64,000 nucleotides of DNA from Cryptomeria japonica (lineage: Eukaryota; Streptophyta; Pinopsida; Cupressales; Cupressaceae): positions 420,414,257-420,478,256 of the forward strand of contig NC_081415.1 in assembly GCF_030272615.1 (NCBI RefSeq). Reading direction: 5' to 3'. The notes beneath the pieces are model-generated. The model was given only the letters and a program-made list of their open reading frames with translations, did no database searches and was not told the DNA's origin. Made by a program: the position numbers and the translations under genes. Below are positions 1 through 11,998 of the stretch, piece by piece (the stretch's first letter is position 1; the number at the start of each line of letters is the position of its first letter).

Positions 1-2462
1 AGGACTCGGGGTATAGGGCCCTATATGATCATTGTCTATAGTGTCAACCCTAATGGTTACTTTGGTGCCATATCTTGTTCTAAACAACATTTGAGACCAA
101 TCAGAAGATAGGTACCAACGTATCTTAGCAGTGAATTCCTTATATAAGCAAATAGCAAAATAAATAGGGAGGTCAATCACTAATATGTCTTGCAATACAC
201 TACAACCCGGGTAGGCATGCAAGGTTAGATTCAAATCCCTAATGACCCCTATAGTTTGGACTGATGTGCCATGAAGTTGTACCACCCCTCTTGTTATAGG
301 CTCATACTTGATACCTAGGCGGTCAGCTACTCCCTTAGGCATAACTGAACTACTAGCCCCACTACTATCATACAATTATGAACAATATTATTTCCTATAA
401 TCAAAGAAAGATAGAAAGAGGGAGGCTTACTGATTTTCTCTTGGTTTTTCTGCTTTCAAAGGCTACACCAAGCTTGTAGGAGTGGATGAGCTGCAACCTT
501 TACTTGAAACCTTTGCAACATTGATCTCATTTAGGGCCTCTTGAAGTAGGTCTCTCTGAGATAGGATAGAAAGAGCATCCCACATAGAAACATTTAGGTT
601 GGCCCTCTTCACCTGCTCAACAATATTAAAGGGGATAGTGGCCTTAGCAGGGACCATTGTAGCAATTAGGTCTAGCTTTGCCATTGTAGGAACCTTAGGT
701 GGTTCTCCTTTCTTGGTACTTTGTGTCAAGTCTTGTTCCTTGTTCAAAGCAATCACTCTCTCAAGAGTCTCTAGCATTGGAGACTTCATGGCGACCTGTG
801 GAGTTTGAGACATTGTAGATTGTATGGGATCTTGTGAAGTCTAAGATACCATTACAGGAGTAGTACTAGGGTCTATGGCCCTCTTCTTTGATAGTGTATT
901 GCTGGCCACAATATCCCCACTTGTCTGATTCATTCCACAAAAATCAGCTTCTTGCCAATTCATGAAAGTGGAATCTCCCTATGAATGACTTGGATAGTCA
1001 TTGAAATGTTGTTGTCCTGAGGTTTTTGGTTTATTTTGAGCTACTAGGGCCTAAGAAAACTCACCATTCTGACAAGAAGTCTAGTTATGTGGTTGATTGC
1101 ATTGATTACACCAATCTTGCTCTTGAGAAAGGTTGTTCTGCATTGGCACTAGTGCCTTTGAAGTGCTTGTGCTGAGGGATTTAAACTATTCAAGGTCCTA
1201 GCATTACTCCATTGGTTTTTCCCTTGATAATTGTGCCTCTACTGTTGATAATTTAGATGTTATGGTTGATAATGCCTATTGTTAGCCTACGACAACTATC
1301 TCTTGACTGAGACCAAAATGTTTCCAAACCCATGCAGTTGTTGTTGTAAAGGATTAATCATTTTCTACATTGAGGCCTCAAGAAAAGCCTGAAACTCCTT
1401 CACCTCTAAAGATAATGGAGAAGATGAAGGTGTGAGAAAATGGCTTGTAGATGTCATTGGTATTGGAGCCAAAATAGGTTGTTGTGTAGGAGATAACTTT
1501 CCTGCCTGTATTAAACAACTGTCTTCCCTTATGGAAATATCATATTCCCTTGGAAGATTATCTCATCCCATGTACTCTATCATAGCAAAAATATCACTAT
1601 TTAGAGCCTTAAGAAAATACAAAAATGCATGATTTTATGAAGGCTTTACAAATGATGGGATCCTATCCCATGTCTTTTGAAATCTATAGTTAAAATCACC
1701 CATGAACTCATGGGGTGCTCTTTTGATTGTAGTTAGCTACTCTATAAGTGATAGATGGTCACTTTTATCCTCAAAGTGCTTGCCCAACTTCTCCCCTAAC
1801 TCATCCCAATTATGAATGGAGTTAGGAGCTAGTCCTTTATACCATTGAAGGGCTTTTCCCTTGAATGAGGAGGCAAGAAGCCTCACTACAATATTGTCTT
1901 CAATGACATCAAACACAGTGCAAATGCTTGACACATCTTGGAGGTGTTCCTTTGGGGAGGTAGATGTCTCTCCAGTAAAAAATGGTATAGCCTTCAAGGT
2001 TTCTACTAGAGTATCATTCCTTTGGGTTAAAACCAAAGGGCTGCCACCATTAAAGGTGACAAAGGTGTGTGCTCTAGGGAATGCCATGTGAAATAATGGT
2101 CTATTGATTTGAATAGCAGGGCCTTTGGATTGAGATAATCTTAGGTATGGTGGGGTAGAAAGAGACCTTAGGGATATAGGTGATTCTCCTTGAGTTCCCC
2201 TAATAGGTGACAATGAGTGTCTACCCCTTCTTCTTCTAGAACTAGAACTTGAAAGCTCAAAATATTGAAAATTACCTCTAGAAGATGCTCTGGTTTTAAT
2301 TCTTGGTATGAGAATGGTAGTTGGTCATCATCAAGAGTTTGAATTTGTCCTTAGAGTCTCCAAGTGCTTGATTTCTTTCCTCCAAAGGCTAAAATTCCAA
2401 GAGAAGCATTGAATCCTTAGCAAGTATGTTGAAAGTGTGTCCCACCAGGCGTGCCAAAAACT
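1..2462 (-). mobile_element. Ty3/gypsy-type gag-protease fossil, cut by window edge
   Basis: Read on the minus strand, 1737-2213 encodes a plant retrotransposon gag domain, with the segment LASSFKGKALQWYKGLAPNS near its C-terminus. About 300-372 encodes a retropepsin-like active site (DSSGASSSVMPKGVADRLG) followed by typical protease beta-strand sequence toward position 1. Between them, 463-813 is a linker segment common before the protease in gypsy polyproteins. Gag normally selects and packages the element RNA, and the protease cuts the polyprotein. Reverse transcriptase and integrase would lie beyond the window start. The copy is broken, with several breaks. The domain order gag, linker, protease supports Ty3/gypsy; the exact lineage is not resolved. 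Confidence 0.8.
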
Positions 2463-3017
2463 GTTGTCACAAAAGTTGCACCTTGTGATGATCAGACTTG
2501 ATCATCAACCTTGTGAAACATGGAAACAACTTCCCAAGTGTGGGACTTACAGAAGTGAGGTTAAGTCTTTGGAGAAGGTTGACTTCCTCTTCAATCTGAT
2601 GCAAGTGTTGAACCAACCCAACACTAATAAATCTATTCTACTAGGTTGATAGGGAAAAGGGAGAAAGAGGGAATGCATGAAAGAAGGGAAATAAGGCTTG
2701 CACCCAGACTAAAATAGTCATCTACCATGCCTATGTTTGCACAGAACATTAATAAAACTACCCAAGGATATGCATAGATTTCTATCCTAGTTATCTTCCC
2801 AAAGTGTGAGTGAAGCTTAGAATTCTGGCAAGGTGAAAAGAGGAACCAAGGTAGTTCATAGATAACACCTGAAGAGGGATTAACACAATCACCTACAGCT
2901 CAATAAAACAACCAAGAATGCATTCAAACAATGAGGTAAGAGAGATACACACATTTTAAGAACTAAAATTAGACAAGACACGTAAATTTCATTAACGTGA
3001 AAGAAAGGCCTTTTTTT
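2463..3017 (-). repeat. 5' LTR of the left gypsy fossil (proximal part)
   Basis: On the minus strand the sequence ends in TTTTGTGACAACA at 2463. It is followed after a few bases by TGGCACGCCTGGTGGGAC, a primer-site-like stretch at about 2440-2457, and then by the gag region. This order marks the inner edge of a 5' LTR. The LTR is interrupted at 3018 by a copia remnant and appears to resume at 4409, because the same T-run lies on both sides. Its outer end could not be fixed, since the partner LTR is outside the window. Confidence 0.55.
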
Positions 3018-4408
3018 TGTTAGGACCTGGAGGCAACTAAGAGGGGGGGGGGTGAATTAGTTGACTATTAATTTCATCCCAAATATAACTTAATCAAACT
3101 TGATGCTTAATACCGTTAAACCAAACTAAATCCTGGTTGACAGTTTAACAATTAATAACAGTATCGGTAAAGTTTAATGCATGAAACAGAAAGACAAATA
3201 ACATCCACAACACATAACACAAATATTTGTACGTGGAAACCTTGTAAGGGGAAAAACTATGGTGGGAAACCTTACCCATAATTAGATGATACTACTGCAG
3301 ATGGTATGTGTGTACAAATGGGGTCTACACATACAAAAAGGCCAACTACCTAGAGCTCACTGCTCAATCACAAAATGGGAGTCACACTGACTACAATCGG
3401 ATGGTTAAATCCAATGATAATGTATTGCTAAAAATAGCATCTTCATATGCTGGATTTAATACCGGTTAAGCTCAGATTGTCTTCTTCATACCTTTCTTTA
3501 ATCTTCAAATGATGTCTGCATGTATAGCTCTGCTTATATTCGCATATACCTTATTACAATCCTTTTCACACCTTCTACATAATCGCACAAATGAGATCTT
3601 ACATATATACCAAAACCTAAGACCAAATGTGTAGGTCGGCTCATTAAGAATATTACAATTAAATCAATTAAAAAAATATGCGATGCATCATGTCGGCTCA
3701 GTGCATTTATAATAATGACCAATCAATAAATCATCTCCATAACGTGTCGTGTTGGTTTGGAATAGATAACGCTTGTCAGTCCATAACCTAGACCAATTTG
3801 CCGATAACAACAAATATGCAAACTCAATTAGACCAATAACCAAATCACCAAAACCAAGTGTCCAAACCATGTCTTTGACATAACCAAGTGATCTCTAGTT
3901 GATAATAGATCATCCTTTGCGTTGGTGGACAATATAACCTACCGGTGAACCAAATACCGGTGACTGTGCATAAGTCAATGAACATGCTGGTGAACATAAC
4001 CAAAGATCTCCAATGCTAATAAGTGCTGACAAGTATTGACATCAATGACAAAACCAATGCAACACATCCATAATACCAACAATCTTTAGAATCAATGATC
4101 CAGTCATATGATGTGAACATCCGGAATCAATGATCCATTCATCCTTTTCTTCAATTTTAGCTACCAGGGCCTGCTCTACCGGTTGTAAAGTAGGTGTCGG
4201 TTGGTCATCTGTTATTGCAAAAAAATCCCAATAGATCATCCTTTGTGCCGATGGATAATATAACCTATCGGTGAACCAAATACTGGTGACTGTGCATAGG
4301 TCAATGAACATGCTGGTGAACATAACCAAAGATCTCCAATGCTGATAAGTGTTGACAAGTATTGACATCAATGACAAAACCAATGCAACACATCCATAAT
4401 AGCAACAT
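3018..4408 (-). mobile_element. Gutted Ty1/copia remnant
   Basis: A copia-type LTR occupies 3018-4082. It starts TGTTAGGACC on the plus strand and carries the G-run/GTGAATTAG signature. A second partial copy of its outer end lies at 4230-4408; the last 179 bases of the two copies match closely. Between them, 4083-4229 encodes on the minus strand a piece of copia protease with the diagnostic WIIDSGCSHHMTG motif. Both flanks show a run of five or more T, which fits a 5-base target duplication. Most of the interior is gone and the copy is dead. It sits inside the gypsy LTR, so it is the younger of the two. Confidence 0.75.
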
Positions 4409-5189
4409 TTTTTACAGATGTAGAAGAAATAAGAATTTCATAGAGAAAAAGAGAGAAGATCTAGAGAACAGGCTACAAAATTGTCTTTAAAGCTCAAACA
4501 TAACTCATATCGAGCTGGAGTTAAGAAACCCTAACCTTAGCCAATGTTAGGTTACAAAATATCAGAGAAGGGGGGGGGGAATTGACAAGCTGATGTAATT
4601 TATATTCATTATAGCCTCTGAGAATGTCTCTGTATCTAGGAAGAAACAAAACTTCCCCTGCAAATGAAGAAACCACCGCATATGGCATGTTCATGGCATC
4701 TGTAGGCCAGAAAGTCTCCATCCTGCATTGAATGAGCATGGGCGGTGGAGAAAATTGCTTGAAAATATCCTATAGAGGCATGGAAAGGGACAATCATCTC
4801 TTGAAAATCAGGAGAAATTTGCATAGGTTAGCGTCTGAGAAAAGACCTCAAACCCAAAAGTCTTCTATCATCAATGAATGAGCTGCAAGTGGCATCCTAA
4901 ATTGGCCTCAGGGTCACCTCTGGAGTAATGGCAGAGTCCTCTGATAGTTGGAGAGATATTGGGTTGGATTCGAGGTGCTAGCCAATCAAAACCAGGATTT
5001 TGACCTTCAGGTTGCTAACCACTCTGCAATAGAGGTATAAATGCCAACGGTCGTGACAAAATTGAATTACAGTCATCGATCAAGAGATCTCGCGCAAAGA
5101 TGGATGTGCAAGATCTTGTCATGCGAGCACAAAAAGGCCAACAAAAGATTAAAACATAGCCATCGATCACCCATTAAGAATATCCGAAG
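4409..5189. other. Gap: probable LTR continuation, nothing coding
   Basis: The first part probably continues the gypsy LTR interrupted at 3018. A run of G followed by AATTGAC near 4571 resembles the edge of another copia-type LTR, but no partner was found. No convincing coding region is seen. Confidence 0.3.
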
Positions 5190-5710
5190 ATCGTCGATGC
5201 TCAACGTGGCACCCCGATCCCATGTTTCTTTTGTTGTGTGACCGTTGAGCGGCCTCCTTACCCTGTGGGATGGTGGGGACAATAGTCACCCCTTGGATTT
5301 GGTCACCCCACGCAGTCATCTATGTGCATCCTTGTTTAGCACGGGATGGGGTGGAAAACCCCCACACTTTGCTTTTCCTTTTCTTGCACGCACCATTTGG
5401 GCCTTCCCTTACCCTGAGAGATGGCGGGGAAGCCATCATTAACTTTTCTTTCTTACCCTGCAAGGCCCTTTGACCTATGCTTCCTAGCCATAGGACAACG
5501 GGGCATATTGCTCGCTTTGTCTTGCGCTTACCCCATGGGGCCCTTTCCTTGGCACGTTTTGCTTTGTGGGGTGGTGGGGAACATCACCCACAACACTTTT
5601 CTCTTACCCCACAAGCATCATTTGTTTTAACTTATGCCCACACAGGGGGAAGAAAGGAACTGACTTCCTTACCTTCCTCAACATCTCGTGCGGGTGAAAC
5701 TTGAGCCTGC
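5190..5710. repeat. GC-rich stretch with degenerate local repeats
   Basis: Base composition changes abruptly to GC-rich here. Phrases such as CTTACCCTGTGGGATGGTGG recur in altered form near 5258, 5408 and 5527-5585, about 130-150 bases apart. The overlapping open frames on both strands look like a by-product of the composition, not genes. It may be part of an LTR or an old minisatellite. Confidence 0.45.
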
Positions 5711-8700
5711 CACAGTCAAATAACACGTAGTGTCAATAAAAAGATGGCGAATAAAATGATGTGTTATTCACACGAGATGCTAATGTAACTGCAAGGCATG
5801 GGTCAATAACCCTTGTGTTATGCATTTTTTTGAAAAATAAAGAAGCAACTAACTCTGTTGAGTACCATAACACGACGTGTTAGTCGCACTGACATCTCAA
5901 AACTGATTTCTACTAAGGTTGGCACAAAAATTGCCAACAAGTGCCCTATAAAAAAAAGTGCACCTCTAGAGAGGGTTGGTTCCCTTATGATCACCTAAAA
6001 CTATTGATTTTTGACAAGGAAAAGGGAAGAAAGATGCTTTGAATCATAGATATACAACTAACTTATGGTGATGCAACAATATTTTTTTTTTGGTTTTAAA
6101 GTGACTGATTACAACTATTTCAACTAATAAAACAACTATGTTCACAACCTATTCATGTCTAAGTGGACCATAAAAATACCATATGAAGGTTGTTTATTTC
6201 AATTTGTACAGAGATGGATGAATTTATACAATATTGCTTTCTAAAATTAAGGTTTTACACAACATATAACCTAATCAACACTTAAGACTACTTGCCAACA
6301 AACATTGCATAGATGAAATGAAATTAAAGGATTGTAACTATCACAATAAGTTTCATGAAAATCATACAACGCAATGAAAAATGACAAAAGAGAATGAGCA
6401 GGAACAACAAGATTTCTCATTGATTTTGTAAAAGAATTTAATTATAATGCATAAAATACTTTAAAGCACTCCAAAGATTTTTGTTACGAGGTCTATTTCA
6501 CTGTCATTCATACAGAGAAAAAGTAAGAACTAACTTCAAAAGGGATGAAGTTGCCTTTTATTAAAAATTTGCTCCCAAATTTCAAATTTGAAAATTTGGC
6601 TCCTTTTGAACTTAATGACTAGGCTCATGAATCAGATGGAAAATTTGATGTTGTGTGCTAGATTAGGTCCCTAGAAAAAAATCATTGTTGCAGTCAAAGA
6701 GGGCATGAAATCTCCAAAAAATCCGAGTGGTATTGCAACTACGATGGCATTTGAATACATTCCATCAAGCCAAATGTCAACTGAGAGAAATAAATGGGCA
6801 TGGGTGACCCTAGGAAATCTCTACAGAATCCAACAAGAGTGATGATGATTGTTGTGACATCTGGAAGTGTTTGGAGTAAGATCAAATTTGATTTGGCTCA
6901 CCGACTAGGTCAAAAAAAAAAATCTTATAATCAAGTCGACAATCGCCACAACACTTGATTGAATTCAAACGATCACTCCAAGTTTGAATTTTGGCTGTAG
7001 GATCTTCCCCTCGTGTGCAGATGAATGGATGAGATGCACCTAAAAGACCCCCAGAAAAATCCTCAATGATCAAATAAAATACAACCATCAATTCCACCCC
7101 TAAGCAAAATTGGACAACCACCGTTGGTCTTTGAAATTTTGTTGGCCGCACCATTTAATTGAACACATCAATCACAAGCTTGCATCTTAGCAAAAAATGA
7201 TTACAAAGAAGCCTTGAGGATGCAACCTAGCATCCACTTAACTGTTGGTCACCAATCACAGGATTGTGGCTTGAGATAGCACCATGTTCTAACCATTGTG
7301 ATGATGAGGCCCAACCGTTATTTCTAATCACTAACCCCATCACAAAATCATTAAAAAGTCCCTGACTGCCAACCCCAGGCTACGAAGGTGCATCTTGACA
7401 TCTGGCGATAACCTCTAATGGTCCATCGCAACTTTGCAAGGTTAAGCGGTGGCTAAATTTGACCACTACGAACCATGCAATCCTCCATTTGTCGGTAGTG
7501 GGTAAGATAGAGTTGGTATGAGACACAAAAGGGACACTCCAGCTGGTGGTGTTTAAGTGAAATGACGGCTTGATCTAGTCAACAACAACTTAGCATAAGG
7601 ACAAGAGGGGACTAAGGCAAAAATTCTTTTAGGGCTTAGGGTTTTAAGCCTTGGGAAAGTAAAAGGGTTTTAGCCATTAAGTTATCTCGGATCATTTATC
7701 TACATGGCTAAGGGTGACATAAAAATGTCAAAAAGTATTTAATCATAAAAGTTATCTCAGGTTTTATTCAAGTGAAAGTATGCTATATATTGGAATCTTA
7801 GCCATTACATATCAAAACCTTTATGTAGTGATTCAATTTAAGGTGATTCCATTAAGGGGGAGAGTACATGACACCACCTAGTGGCTAAATCCTAGATGTA
7901 AGACCTGATAGACATAATACCTTTAGGCTTTATATCCTCCAAAGTCATATCAATGCTTGGCCTTAGGTGATTCCATTAAGAGGGGGATTGCATGTCAATG
8001 ACACCACCTAGTGGCTAAATCCTAAATGTAATTCCTTTAGGCATAAGCAAGTTCTAGTAGGCATAACATAAAACCTCTAGGCATTAGTAAGTTCTTTTGT
8101 AATTTTTAAGTCCTATGTGCATATTGTAAATTTTTCTCTCTATAAATTTTTCACTTGTAAAAGCATTATATTATATAAGACCTATGAGAAAAATATAATG
8201 AACATGGGGAGAGGCTAATTTGAGAAGGTCTGGGCTCCAATATAAGTTTTTATAAGACCTAATAGAAACATTTATAAAACACTAGGATTATAAATTATGA
8301 TAGGATGACTTTCATGTAGTTTGGAATGCAAGAACTTCATGTTGGCATATACTTGTGTCCCTTTTTATAACTGACAAAGAAGACCTACATTACTAGGGTA
8401 CTTCATTTTTTCTTTAATGGAAATTGACATGTGATGCCCCCTATTAACATTAAGGGGGAATGTTAGAAGATTATGCTATTAAGAGTCATACCCTTATAAC
8501 TTATTACGGTTTTCCCTATGTATATCTTGTGTAATGTATTAAATCTATGTTTTTATGGTTCATATCTTATTTATTTTATGATTAGCATCCTAAGACCCTG
8601 ATTTATAACAAAAAATCCAAGCAAAAAAGAAGACATAAGATTTTAAAATATAAGGTTCAAAAAGGATAAAGTATCCATTTGGCTTCAAGTGGGTAGATTA

Positions 8701-10029
8701 TAATCTAATAATAACAAGCACAAAAAACAAAACAATAATCCTAAAACTATATAAGTGGGAGTGAATCCTAGTGTGGTCCCAAAAGCAAAGCTAAAACAAT
8801 TGCCAAGTGAATGGAAAGATAGGGTATGCAAGGTCATATACCACCCATACACCCCTTACCTTTGAAGGGCAAGGCACCTTTGAAGGACAAGGCCCTTCCC
8901 AAAGTTATTTTTTATTTCAACACATGATCTGGTACATTGTGAATAACTTCAAGGTATGATATCTTGCATCACACTAGATGGATAAAGGAATTAAGCTTCC
9001 ATTTACAAGGCTCACTAGGGGAATCCATTAACAAAGAACATGTCTACATGCATTATCCTAGGAAGGTCTCTATTAGTCTTTTGACCTCACAAGTCTCGAT
9101 GGATTTATTCTTGGGACTCTACTATTCCCCCATTTATATGCCCCATAAAAAATATAGCATCCCTTTGGTGATAAAATCTCTAAGAATGCCTCCTAAAAAA
9201 CAAAACAAGGTCACACTTATTTTTTATCCTCAAGCTCACCTTAAGGAATAAGAGGAGAGTGTACATAAGTAGGCCCTAAGAATCAAAATACGCTTTTATT
9301 TTAAGCCTAACTCGAAATGTTAAAATTTATTTTAAGCAATGTTAATGGTGAGAAAATAAAAAAGGGAAATACATCAAACAAAAATAAAAAATGGTCTAAA
9401 TCAATTTGTAACAACACATCCTACAAGTCCATGGATTTATATTTTTTAAATTTTATTTGCCCAATGGAATATGCTACACTTAGATTGATCAATCTAAAAA
9501 TATGAAAACAAGAAATCAAGAAAAATAGACTGCACCAATGAAATCCTTGTTTTTTTAATATGTTTCAAAACAATCATTGAAAAACAAGTTCGTATACAAA
9601 ATATATGAGCATTCGAAGTTTATAAGTACATTTTTCGAGGAAATTTATCGGATAAAAAATGCAATGTCTAAAAAAATGACCTTCTCCATAATGTAGGGCT
9701 CTAAGTCAACTTTCGAACACCTAGATAAAATTCAAAAAATTGATCAACACGTCTGTAGTTATAAGAATTTTCATAAAAAAATGTATGTTTATGGGTTTGG
9801 AATGCAGTGAAGGGGTCAATTTGGCCCCCAAGAGCTAGCATTTGGTTACCCATGTGAGTAGGGATTCAGATAAATGCTATGAGAAGCCCCTTATGTTAGG
9901 AGAGGACCAAGAGCTTAAAATAACAATTTTTCAAACAACAAGATTCTTTTCAAAATGACAACATAGTTTTGGAAAAATATCATAATTTAGACAAGTAAAT
10001 AGTAGTTTATGATAAAAATTCATGGTTTT
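5711..10029. other. Gap: AT-rich repeat-like DNA, no gene recognised
   Basis: No recognisable protein or RNA gene. Three minor signals were seen. A TATA-like CTATAAAAAAAAG lies at about 5946. A local duplication of about 70 bases, containing GACACCACCTAGTGGCTAA, lies at 7839-7900 and 7966-8033. A polypurine tract followed by TGTTAGAAGA at about 8447-8468 resembles the start of a plus-strand 3' LTR, but no partner LTR was identified. The open frame at 8964-9251 matches no family I know. Confidence 0.3.
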
Positions 10030-10370
10030 GTAATAGATATTATAGTTTTAAGGGGAAACTATGTGATTTTCAACTTGAAATGGTGGTTTTACTAAAAATA
10101 TACGGTTTTATATTGGAAAAAGGTGGTTTCAATGGGAAATATTTAGTTTAGGCTAAAAATAAGGTGGTATTGACATAAATTTGTTGTTTGGAACATAAAA
10201 TGGTGGTTTTGACACAAAATTCATTTGTTTGGTCATAAAATGATATTTTTTGACACAAAATTTGTGGTTTTGATCATAAAATTATGGTTTTGAGGAATAA
10301 ATGTATGGTTTTGACACAAATGAGAGTGGTTTTGTATGAGTTTACACAAAAATGATGGTTTACTAAAATA
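10030..10370 (+). repeat. Degenerate GGTTTT-type tandem repeat
   Basis: The phrase TGGTTTTGACACAAAAT and close variants recur about every 25-35 bases, more than ten times. A matching tract lies at 27850-28110 in the second copy of the larger duplication. Confidence 0.65.
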
Positions 10371-11463
10371 ATTGATCAAACTTTATGATAGTGAAATATG
10401 ACATTATATATCAAAAGTCATCTCTTGGTCCTCTTGAATGTAACAATGAGGTCAATTTTGAGATACAAAGATCTTAAAATTTTGATCTCCAAGACCCTCT
10501 CAACAAAGCACTCACCTACAAGCTTAAACACACAAAAAATCACATTCACAAGTGTTAGATGAGTAAAACTACATCAGGTTCACCAAAACAAATGCATGCA
10601 AATAAAAAAATGAAATAAAATCAAACTAATATCACTTCAAAACACATGCAAACCTCTAATTGAGCTAATGAAATTTTTTATTCTTTGTTATTTGAGTTCT
10701 CAATTCACCAACATAATGATAATGTACCTAGCTGACAAATTAACAGAATATTCATGTGAGTTTGAATACTTGATGATGCTTCATTGATTAAGAGATGATG
10801 TAAAAAATGGATTTGGTTTATAAATTCGTAAGAGATTTTGATGAAGTGCTAGGATTAAATATAAAAGTTTATATCTAATCGATGATTTGGGGGATCAATG
10901 AGAAGATGTGGCATACATAGAAGAGTTGCACATGATTTTATTTTTAATTAAAATAATTATAATTTTTCAAGTCAATATTACTAGGGAGTTAACAAACCTT
11001 ATTGATCAGTCAACTACCTCCATGGAGGAGTTAACTAAGTGCATGAGAGAATCAAGAGGATTTGATTGTTGCATGGTCAAGTGAGATGACTTGATTAATG
11101 AGTGGGACTGAGAGTGACTTTGAGCGAATTGATTAGACTAAGGAGTCAACTAGACCATGTGGAATTATTGTTCTTAGCTTCTGATATCAACTGTGTGAGT
11201 TCATTTCCTTGATGTTTCGGATCAAACTCCATGATCCATCATCATGAAGAAGAGAGAAAGACAAGAGGACAACATTGAATGATTGTAAGTAGACTAGACA
11301 ATATTAAGAGGGTGAGGGTGGGGGGGTCTGAGAATCAAGGTGACAAGAGGGGTGGTGGAAAGAAGAGGAGACTAGATTGAAAACAAAATAAAGAAAATCT
11401 AATAATAAATAAGGTATATGAAACTAGCAAACAAATAATTATAAAATAAAATTAACATAAAAC

Positions 11464-11465
<2 letters not shown>
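10097..11465 (+). repeat. 2.5 kb tandem duplication, copy 1, left part
   Basis: This stretch aligns through its length with 27839-29168. Both begin near a TTTATATTGGA phrase and end just before a microsatellite. In a 155-base stretch compared by eye (10373 onward against 28129 onward) I counted about 14 differences, near 9%. The rest of copy 1 lies at 26709-27838, beyond the large insertion. No coding sequence is recognised. Confidence 0.75.
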
Positions 11466-11499
<34 letters not shown>

Positions 11500-11566
11500 G
11501 CATACATACACACACATGTGCGTACACAGACACACAGACACACAAACACAGAAACATACATATATA
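11466..11566. repeat. AC-rich microsatellite
   Basis: A CA run followed by mixed CATA, CACA and GACACA repeats. It occupies the same place in the duplication unit as the CTAT run at 29170-29200 and was the landing site for the insertions that follow. Confidence 0.85.
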
Positions 11567-11938
11567 TGTTTCAAGGTGTGCGCCCTTGGTCTCCTTGTGT
11601 TGTGCAGCGCAATGCTCGGGTTTGTGGCATGGCTTAACTGCCTCCTATGGTTTCTATAAGTCTAGTGGTTGTATCGAGCATTAACAGTCGACCTTTTGGT
11701 GCAACGAAAACTGCACTTGTAACAAGTGGTATCAGAGCTTGGTCATAGGTTCAAACCCCTCGCTTGCATTGGGGTGAATTGTTGCAAGGTGTGCACCCTT
11801 GGTCTCCTTTTGTTGTGCAGCGCAGCGCTCGGGTTTGTGACATGGCTTAACCACCTCCTATGGATTCTATAAGTCTAGTGGTTGTATTGAGCATTAACAA
11901 GTCAAACTTTTGGTGCAACGACAACCGCACTTGTAAAA
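11567..11938 (+). mobile_element. TRIM-type miniature LTR element
   Basis: Two direct repeats, 11567-11724 (158 bases) and 11780-11938 (159 bases), each begin TGTT and contain CAAGGTGTGC near the start; the first ends TAACA. Just after the first comes TGGTATCAGAGC at 11727-11738, the initiator-Met tRNA primer site of many plant LTR elements. A short G-rich tract, ATTGGGGTGAAT, precedes the second repeat. The interior is only 55 bases and codes for nothing. Flanking ATATA and ATACA may be a one-mismatch target duplication. TRIMs move only with enzymes from other elements. A tRNA-derived SINE is less likely, because the repeats are terminal and placed like LTRs. Confidence 0.65.
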
Positions 11939-11975
<37 letters not shown>

Positions 11976-11998
11976 TATACATATACATACATACATGC
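11939..11998. repeat. AC/ATAC microsatellite
   Basis: A CA run grading into ATAC repeats. It separates the TRIM from the large gypsy-like element and masks that element's target duplication. Confidence 0.85.

Noticed and set aside
4960-5045. SINE-like A and B boxes on the minus strand (AGTGGTTAGCAAC)
   Set aside because: The B box is poor, there is no A-tail and no clear end. Not enough to call.
6882-7154. 90-residue open frame on the minus strand
   Set aside because: No conserved motif and composition like the surrounding repeat DNA.
7620-7660. TTTAGGG-like motifs suggesting interstitial telomere repeats
   Set aside because: Only one or two imperfect copies, not a tandem array.
8440-8480. 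Polypurine tract plus TGTTAG, like a 3' LTR start
   Set aside because: No partner LTR, primer site or coding interior was found in the window.
11727-11770. tRNA-like A and B box pattern (TGGTATCAGAGC, then GGTTCAAACCC)
   Set aside because: At first it suggested a SINE. The equal flanking repeats and exact primer-site position fit a TRIM better.
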